64,000 nt of DNA from DATARH01 sp963734125 (GTDB lineage Bacteria > Pseudomonadota > Alphaproteobacteria > ATCC43930 > CGMCC-115725), in assembly GCA_963734125.1 (NCBI GenBank), contig CAVTGB010000011.1, forward strand, positions 31,126 to 95,125, read 5' to 3'. Position 1 is the stretch's first letter, and each line of letters begins with the position of its first letter. The position numbers and the translations under genes are program-made. The notes below the pieces were generated by a model, which was not told where the DNA came from, did no database searches, and saw only the letters and a program-made list of their open reading frames with translations. Of this stretch, positions 58,502-64,000 are shown piece after piece.

Positions 58502-59647
58502 ATGCAGGTGAAGAGCGTCCCGGCTAATCTTGGCCCAGCGGTGCCGGATTCCCGGCGAAGCAAGCTGTCCTTGCGCGACGTGCTTGGCCGGCCCGACTTG
58601 CTGCCGACTTTGACTCCCGGACAGTGGGATGTCGTGCTGCGGCAGGCGCGCGCGGCCGCGCTTGCTGCTCACCTCTCCTACCTGATCGAGGAGCACGGCG
58701 GGCACGAGGCAATCCCCCACCAGGTGCGCCGCCACCTCGACGCCGAGCGCCTGGTTGCGAGCAAGCTGGCTCGCGACGTCGAACGCGAACTGCAACGCAT
58801 CGTCGAGTTGCTGCGTCTGGCCGGGGTCCCGGTCGTCGTCCTGAAGGGGGCGGCTTACATCGCCGGCGACCTGCCTGCGGCGTACGGACGCGTCTTCACC
58901 GACATCGATATTCTCGTGCCGCGCGACAACCTCGATGTCGCGGAACAGCGGCTGGTCGCGGCCGGTTGGCTCGGCGAAGAGAAGAGCCGCTGGGATCAGC
59001 GGTTCTATCGGCGGTGGATGCACCAGGTCCCGCCGATGGTGCACGCAGTGCGCGAAAGCGTCGTTGACCTCCATTTCGCAATCGTGCCGAGCAAGGCGCG
59101 CAATCCCGTCGCTTCCGATCCTCTGTTCGATGCCGCGCAGGGTACCGCCCGTGATCCGCAGATCAAGGTTCTGGCGCCCTGCGACATGGTCCTCCACAGC
59201 GCTACGCATCTCTTCAATGAAGGCGAATTTAACCGCGCGCTCCGCGACCTCGTCGATCTCGACCTGCTGTTGCGCCATTTCGCGGTGATGCCCGATTTCT
59301 GGACGAAGTTGGTGGAGCGTGGTGGATCATTGGGCATGGGCAGACCGCTTTATTATGCGCTGCGCTATACCAGCCGCTACCTGTTCACCCCGGTTCCGCT
59401 CGCGACGATCGACGCCGTCCGCCGCTTCGCGCCGATTGCGCCTGCGCTGATGGACGCGATTTTCGAACGCGCGCTGCGGCCGCCGCACCCGACGGCTCGC
59501 GATCGCCTCGCCCGGCTCGGCGTGCAGTTCCTATATTTGCGCGGCCACTGGCTCCGACTGCCAATGCATCTGCTCGCGCCGCATTTGCTGCGAGCGTTTT
59601 TCGTGCGCCGGTTCGCCGGTCTGCGGGAGCGCGAAGGCACCGGCTGA
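58502..59647 (+). CDS. Nucleotidyltransferase family protein
   Basis: A 381-residue protein of the nucleotidyltransferase family found next to HprK-related kinases. The catalytic motif is FTDIDILVP (Asp134, Asp136), with VVVLKGAAYIAGDLPAAYGR before it and a helical C-terminal half (LRDLVDLDLLLRHFAVMP, IFERALRPPHPTARDRLARL). The group has been linked to tailoring of lasso peptides by adding or moving nucleotide or sugar groups, which is not proven here. It ends the cassette. A 137-base spacer with a small hairpin separates it from the kinase. It is convergent with the amidase gene. Confidence 0.78.
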   Translation: MQVKSVPANLGPAVPDSRRSKLSLRDVLGRPDLLPTLTPGQWDVVLRQARAAALAAHLSYLIEEHGGHEAIPHQVRRHLDAERLVASKLARDVERELQRIVELLRLAGVPVVVLKGAAYIAGDLPAAYGRVFTDIDILVPRDNLDVAEQRLVAAGWLGEEKSRWDQRFYRRWMHQVPPMVHAVRESVVDLHFAIVPSKARNPVASDPLFDAAQGTARDPQIKVLAPCDMVLHSATHLFNEGEFNRALRDLVDLDLLLRHFAVMPDFWTKLVERGGSLGMGRPLYYALRYTSRYLFTPVPLATIDAVRRFAPIAPALMDAIFERALRPPHPTARDRLARLGVQFLYLRGHWLRLPMHLLAPHLLRAFFVRRFAGLREREGTG

Positions 59648-59660
59648 TCGCGTCGGGTCG

Positions 59661-61052
59661 CTACAAATCCGGATGCCGTCGGCAATGGAGGGTCGCCTGC
59701 TCGAACGCCAAAGCGACGCGCAGCACGCCATGATCATCGAAGCGGCGACCGATGATTTGCAGGCCCATCGGCAATCCTTCGCGGCTGAACCCGCCATTGA
59801 TCGAAGCGGCAGGCTGCTCGGACATGTTGAACGGAAAGCAGAACGGGTTGTGGGCAGTGCCGCCGGGCGGCCAGGGCAGGTCGGCCGCATAAGGCAGGAC
59901 CGCCATCGTCGGCGACAGCAGGTACTCGCAGCGCTCGAACGGGGCCAGGGTCTGTCGCCGGATCATGCCGATCGCGACCTGCGAGCGCATCAGTTCGAGG
60001 ACGCTGTCGGCGTTCCGCCGCCGGCACCACTCGGCGATGACCGGCATGACCGCCTGCTGCTGCTCGGGGGTCAATCCGGCGAACATCAGGTAACTGCCGA
60101 CATGCACGCACCGATCGAAATCGGGTTCGGGATCCTCGGCGAAAATCGGCGGGACTGGTTCGACGATCGCGCCGAGTCCGGTAAATATTTCGGCGGCTTC
60201 GCTCAGCATGCCCGCGATCTGGGGCTCGACCGGCAGTCCAAACCCGATGTTCTCCAGGACCCCGATGCGCCGCCCGCGAACGCCCGCTTCAATGCCGTCG
60301 CGATAATCGCGTTCGTCATAGGGCAATGCCGCGAAATCCCGATGATCCGGCCGGCTGATCACGTTCATCATCAGCGCCGCATCACCGACCGTACGGGTCA
60401 TCGGCCCGGCGACGAGCCACGGTGCCGGATAATTCAGCGGCACCCGTCCATAACTCGGTTTCAACGCGAAGGTGCCGCAGAACGCCGCTGGAATACGAAC
60501 CGACCCACCGACATCTGTGCCGATCGCCAGCGGGCCCAAGCCAGCAGCCAACCCAGCACCGGCGCCGGAACTCGACCCGCCCGAGTTGCACGACAGATCC
60601 CAAGGGTTGCGTGTCACGCCGTAGCGGCTGCTGACGCCGGAGGCGATCATGCCGAAATCGGGCATGGTCGTCTTGCCGATGATGATGGCCCCCGCCTCTT
60701 TGAGCCGCGTCGTGACCGGCGCATCGAGCGGCGCGCGCGCTTGAGCCGGATCGGTCGCCAGCGTGCCGTGATAAGACGGCATGTCAACTGCCAGCACTGA
60801 ATCCTTCAAGCTGACCGGCACGCCGTCGAGCAGACCCTGGGGGTTGCCCCGCCGCCAGCGCTCTTCGGACTCGGCAGCCGCCGCCAGAGCGCCTTCGGCA
60901 TCGACGAAGTAGAGAGCGTTGACCATGGGGTTGATCGCCGCAATGCGGTCGAGCAGGGCCCTGATAACTTCGATCGGCGACAGCGCGCCGGTGCGGTAAT
61001 GCTCAGTCAGCTCTTCGGCCGCGAAGTAGGCCAGTTGATCGGACATTCTCAT
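59661..61052 (-). CDS. Amidase (amidase signature family)
   Basis: A 463-residue amidase-signature hydrolase. The catalytic triad is complete: Lys83 in VSLKDS, Ser160 in CNSGGSSSGAG and Ser184 in DVGGSVRIP. The Gly/Ser-rich segment SCNSGGSSSGAGAGLAAGLG is the family signature. Family members act on aryl, aliphatic or aminoacyl amides. It is the last gene of an operon with the four Liv-type components next to it, suggesting that the transporter imports its amide substrate. The frame is intact. Confidence 0.9.
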   Translation of the reverse strand: MRMSDQLAYFAAEELTEHYRTGALSPIEVIRALLDRIAAINPMVNALYFVDAEGALAAAAESEERWRRGNPQGLLDGVPVSLKDSVLAVDMPSYHGTLATDPAQARAPLDAPVTTRLKEAGAIIIGKTTMPDFGMIASGVSSRYGVTRNPWDLSCNSGGSSSGAGAGLAAGLGPLAIGTDVGGSVRIPAAFCGTFALKPSYGRVPLNYPAPWLVAGPMTRTVGDAALMMNVISRPDHRDFAALPYDERDYRDGIEAGVRGRRIGVLENIGFGLPVEPQIAGMLSEAAEIFTGLGAIVEPVPPIFAEDPEPDFDRCVHVGSYLMFAGLTPEQQQAVMPVIAEWCRRRNADSVLELMRSQVAIGMIRRQTLAPFERCEYLLSPTMAVLPYAADLPWPPGGTAHNPFCFPFNMSEQPAASINGGFSREGLPMGLQIIGRRFDDHGVLRVALAFEQATLHCRRHPDL

Positions 61053-61071
61053 TGGCTCCAGGGCACCGGTG

Positions 61072-61854
61072 TCAGTTCGCTTCGAGGCTGTGCGATGGGA
61101 TCCGGCCACGGCCGAGATAGGCCTCGATGACCTGCGGGTCGCGCAGCACGGTGCAGGGTGGACCTTCGGCCAGGACCTTGCCTTGCCGCAGGACGACGGC
61201 TCGGTCGCACAGACTGGTGATCGCGCGCATGACATGCTCGACGACGACGATGGACACGCCGCCGGCGCGGACACGCCACACCAGTTCGACGATCGCCTCG
61301 ACCTCGGGCGGCGTCAGTCCGGCCATCACTTCGTCGAGCAGCAACAGCCGCGGCTCCATCGCGAGCGCGCGTGCCAGTTCAAGGCGCTTGCGATCGACGA
61401 TGTTAAGCGTGACAGCCGGGCGGGCGGCCTGGCCTTCCAGGCCGAGCTGCACCAGCATCTCGTCGGCCCGATCGATCGCAGCCGCGACGCCTCGCCTGCT
61501 GCCGTCGCGTCCGAACAAGGCGCCGACGGTCACCACCTCGCGCGCGCTCATGCCGACCAGCGGCTGCACGATTTGCGAGCATCGGGCGAGCCCGAGCCGG
61601 GCCAATCGGTATGCCGGCACGCCGGTGACGTCGCGGCCGCAAAACCGCACGCTCCCGGCACTCGGCGTGATGCTGCCGGCAATGATGTTGAGCAGCGTCG
61701 TCTTGCCGCTGCCGTTCGGCCCGACCAGCCCGACGATCTCATCCGTCTCAACGCGAAAATCGACCCCGTCGAGCGCGGCTATTCGGCCGAAGCGCTGAAT
61801 CAACCCGGTGACCGCCAGCACGGGTTCCGTGGTTTGCGCCGGTGCGTGCGACAT
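61072..61854 (-). CDS. HAAT-type ABC transporter ATP-binding protein, second system (LivG-like)
   Basis: A 260-residue ATPase with Walker A GPNGSGKTT, a degenerate ABC signature near AVTLNIVDRKRLELARALAM (variant VTLNIVDRKR where LSGGQ is expected), Walker B LLLLDEVMAGL and H-loop VVVEHVMRAI. The variant signature is found in LivG proteins of this type. It partners with the LivF-like gene next to it, and a 19-base gap separates it from the amidase gene. Confidence 0.88.
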   Translation of the reverse strand: MSHAPAQTTEPVLAVTGLIQRFGRIAALDGVDFRVETDEIVGLVGPNGSGKTTLLNIIAGSITPSAGSVRFCGRDVTGVPAYRLARLGLARCSQIVQPLVGMSAREVVTVGALFGRDGSRRGVAAAIDRADEMLVQLGLEGQAARPAVTLNIVDRKRLELARALAMEPRLLLLDEVMAGLTPPEVEAIVELVWRVRAGGVSIVVVEHVMRAITSLCDRAVVLRQGKVLAEGPPCTVLRDPQVIEAYLGRGRIPSHSLEAN

Positions 61855-61870
61855 GCGGGGGAGTACGAGG

Positions 61871-62587
61871 TCAGATGCCAAGATATTCGCGATACAGGCT
61901 CGGATCCCGCAGCACGCGATCCGCCTCTCCGTGCATCGCAATCCGCCCGGATCGCATAACATAGGCCCGGTCGGCCTGCCCGAGGCCGATGCTGACCTCC
62001 TGGTCGATGACGAACAGCGCGGTGCCGCGAGCGCGGACGACGACCAGCGCGTCAAGGATGGTATCGACAATGCTCGGCGCCAGCCCCAACGATAATTCGT
62101 CGATGATCAGCAGCTTCGGCTTGAGCATCAGGGCACGACCGATCGCGCACATCTGCTGCTCTCCGCCGCTCATCGTTCCGGCGATCTGATCGCGGCGAGT
62201 CGCGAGGATCGGGAAGAGGTCATAGATTTCGCCGAGTCGCCCGGCAAGTTTGGCCGCATTCGCCTCGGCAAAACCGCCGAGCATCAGATTTTCTCTTATC
62301 GTCATGCCGGTGAACAGCCGCCGCCCTTCGGGGATCATCGCCAGCCCGATCCGCACCCGCTGATGCGGCGGCCGATGGGTTATGTCGTCCCCGTCGAACC
62401 GGACCGAGCCGGACAGCGGCGGGTTGAGCCCTGCAACGGTCCGCACCAGTGTCGTCTTCCCGGCTCCGCTCGCTCCGACCAAGGCCAGCCACTCGCCCGG
62501 CAGCACCTGCAGATCGACATCCCACACCACCTGCAACGCTCCGTAACCGGCGCCAAGGCCGCGCAGATCGAGCAACGGCGCCGTCAC
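61871..62587 (-). CDS. HAAT-type ABC transporter ATP-binding protein, second system (LivF-like)
   Basis: A 238-residue ATPase. Walker A is GASGAGKTT, signature MSGGEQQMCAIGRAL, Walker B LLIIDELSLGLAP with Glu, H-loop FVIDQEVSIG. Segment AMIPEGRRLFTGMTIRENLM is the LivF hallmark. The start at 62587 overlaps the livM-like stop (62584) by four bases. Together with the adjacent genes it forms an importer probably for amides or amino acids. Confidence 0.9.
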   Translation of the reverse strand: MTAPLLDLRGLGAGYGALQVVWDVDLQVLPGEWLALVGASGAGKTTLVRTVAGLNPPLSGSVRFDGDDITHRPPHQRVRIGLAMIPEGRRLFTGMTIRENLMLGGFAEANAAKLAGRLGEIYDLFPILATRRDQIAGTMSGGEQQMCAIGRALMLKPKLLIIDELSLGLAPSIVDTILDALVVVRARGTALFVIDQEVSIGLGQADRAYVMRSGRIAMHGEADRVLRDPSLYREYLGI

Positions 62588-63573
62588 AGCCGGGCGCGCA
62601 CCAGACGTGCGGTGGACAACACGCTGGCTGCGACGGCGCGGCGACGCTCGGCCCAGCCGGATCGCTGAGGCAGCAGCAGCACGGTCAACATGATCAGCAT
62701 GCCCATCACACCCAGGTGGAAGGTCAGCAAATGCCCCCAGGCCAATGTCGAGATGATCTGAAACGCAAACGCGGCGACGATCGGCCCGAATACCGACCCC
62801 GCCCCGCCCAGCAGCAGGACGACGAAACCCTCGACCGAGACATTCATATCAAACACCACGCTGGGCTCGATATAGCTCTGCCAATAGGCATAAAGGCTTC
62901 CCGCCCAACCGGCGAGCACCGCGCTCAGCATCCAGGCGACGGTCTTGTACAACAGCGGATTGACGCCGGTCGCCGCGGCGGCATCCTCATCGGCCCGGAT
63001 CGCGCGGCAGGCGTAGCCGAACCGCGTTCGCCCGAGGAGCCAGACCACCCCGATGCTCGCCCACATCAACATCAAGAAGCCGCCGTAGAACGCCTGGGCA
63101 TTGCCGAGAGCGTCGCCCGGCAGCAGCGGCAACGAGATCCCGCTGCCGCCGCCGGTCAAGCTCGACCAGTTGTTGACCACCGCCTTCACCACCTCGTTGA
63201 GCCCGAGCGTCGCAATCGCGAAATAATGGCCCTTGAGGCGAAACAGGGGCACGCCGCAAACCAGCGCGAACCCGGCGCAGACCACTGATCCGAGCGCCGC
63301 TCCGGCGAGGAAGGGGGCATTGAGGGCAGTCATCGCAATCGCCGCGGCGTAGTTGCCCAACCCGAAGAATACGACCTGGCCGAACGCGGCATATCCGGTG
63401 AAACCGGCGATGATGTTGATCGATTGGGCGATCGTCGCGATCAGGAAAACTTCGGTCAGCGTGCGCAGCCAATACCCATCGAGCACGAAGGCGGCAGCAA
63501 TAGTCGAGACCAACAAGGCCGCCGCCGCAAGCCGCGCGATCGCGGCGCTCCGTTCAGGCTTTGAGCTCGGCAT
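62584..63573 (-). CDS. HAAT-type ABC transporter permease, second system (LivM-like)
   Basis: A 329-residue permease with about eight membrane helices: TGYAAFGQVVFFGLGNYAAA contains the family GxxxFGQ core, and FAIATLGLNEVVKAVVNNWS and ACRAIRADEDAAAATGVNPL form the EAA loop. Start ATG 63573 overlaps the livH-like stop (63554) by 20 bases; stop overlaps the LivF-like start by four. Subunit of the same importer. Confidence 0.9.
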   Translation of the reverse strand: MPSSKPERSAAIARLAAAALLVSTIAAAFVLDGYWLRTLTEVFLIATIAQSINIIAGFTGYAAFGQVVFFGLGNYAAAIAMTALNAPFLAGAALGSVVCAGFALVCGVPLFRLKGHYFAIATLGLNEVVKAVVNNWSSLTGGGSGISLPLLPGDALGNAQAFYGGFLMLMWASIGVVWLLGRTRFGYACRAIRADEDAAAATGVNPLLYKTVAWMLSAVLAGWAGSLYAYWQSYIEPSVVFDMNVSVEGFVVLLLGGAGSVFGPIVAAFAFQIISTLAWGHLLTFHLGVMGMLIMLTVLLLPQRSGWAERRRAVAASVLSTARLVRARL

Positions 63574-64000
63574 AAAAGCGTTTGCCGAAGAGCCCGCGCG
63601 GGCTCAGCACGAGGACCAGGAGCAAGAGCGTGAAGCTCACCGCATCGCGGTATCCCGGGTCGAGCACGACCGAGGCGACATTGTCGGTGATGCCGAGGAC
63701 CATCCCGCCGGCCAGCGCCCCGGGGATGCTGCCGAGCCCACCGAGCACGACGACGACGAACGCTTTCATCGTGTAGAAATCGCCGAGCACCGGCGAGAAT
63801 GGCAGATTGACGGCGATCAGCGACCCGGCCACCCCGGCCATCGCGGCGCCAATCGCAAACGTCAGGGCATAGATATGGCCGACGTCGATGCCGATGAGCC
63901 GAGCGGCATCAACATCGAAACTGGTCGCCTTGATCGCGGCGCCCAGCCGCGTGCGGTTGGTAAAGAACGCGAGAAGTGCGGTCAGCAACAGCGCCACGAC
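63554..64000 (-). CDS. HAAT-type ABC transporter permease, second system (LivH-like), partial
   Basis: The C-terminal 147 residues or more of the partner permease; the N-terminus lies beyond the right window edge. LGAAIKATSFDVDAARLIGI is the EAA loop, and YTMKAFVVVVLGGLGSIPGA and YRDAVSFTLLLLVLVLSPRG are the conserved C-terminal helices. A substrate-binding protein gene probably follows beyond the edge. Confidence 0.88.
   Translation of the reverse strand, partial: VVALLLTALLAFFTNRTRLGAAIKATSFDVDAARLIGIDVGHIYALTFAIGAAMAGVAGSLIAVNLPFSPVLGDFYTMKAFVVVVLGGLGSIPGALAGGMVLGITDNVASVVLDPGYRDAVSFTLLLLVLVLSPRGLFGKRFYAELKA

Noticed and set aside
57176..59647. Complete lasso-peptide cluster
   Set aside because: No asparagine-synthetase-like cyclase, no transglutaminase-like protease and no precursor are present; only the PqqD-like, kinase and nucleotidyltransferase genes match such clusters.

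Overview
This 64 kb window is GC-rich chromosomal DNA from an alphaproteobacterium. The markers are a GcrA-family cell-cycle regulator, a short TatA, the gene order rpmI-rplT-pheS-pheT, many HAAT-type ABC transporters and a multi-GAF histidine kinase. I would guess Rhodospirillales or Hyphomicrobiales; the sequence alone does not settle genus. No rRNA, complete tRNA or CRISPR array was seen.

Layout. 0.5-10.3 kb: redox and catabolic genes (FMN reductase, SDR, DsbD-like reductase, ROK kinase, amidohydrolase, DUF2272 lipoprotein, small phosphatase, orphan CoxL-like molybdenum hydroxylase), most with several frameshifts. 10.4-12.6 kb: DHFR-family gene, an unusual encapsulated-ferritin/encapsulin chimera, and four small membrane proteins with a candidate EcfG-type promoter. 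13-16.4 kb: VOC protein, DinB protein, OB-fold/thiolase pair. 16.6-24.5 kb: D-aminoacylase-like amidohydrolase, pgk, methyltransferase, gcrA, CoxE/MoxR pair, SET protein, tatA. 24.7-30.3 kb: broken beta-lactamase-fold gene, a complete IS1595-type element with passenger gene and perfect 8-bp target duplication, lepA, and a VapBC-type pair. 30.4-39.2 kb: giant sensor kinase with about ten GAF domains, a CheY-like receiver and a receiver-cyclase. 39.1-44.1 kb: pheT, pheS (with a leader attenuator), rplT, rpmI, RidA. 44.2-48.8 kb: accessory DNA with AT-rich membrane genes, a tRNA-Arg 3' half as attachment site, a P4-type integrase and an unknown gene. 49-54 kb: a complete Liv/urea-amide type ABC transporter. 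54.7-59.6 kb: a compact cassette of YdcF-like protein, GNAT, an unrecognised exported protein, PqqD-like protein, HprK-related kinase and nucleotidyltransferase. 59.7-64 kb: an amidase with a second Liv-type transporter that runs off the window.

The best candidates for an undescribed system are the cassette at 54.7-59.6 kb, whose PqqD/HprK/nucleotidyltransferase trio recalls tailoring genes of lasso-peptide clusters but lacks the macrocyclising enzymes, and the ferritin-encapsulin chimera at 11.1-11.6 kb.

Caution: about 15 genes in the first 48 kb carry apparent single-base frameshifts, often several each, whereas 49-64 kb shows none. These may be assembly errors or genuine gene decay. Such genes are described over their full extent and marked as frameshifted.
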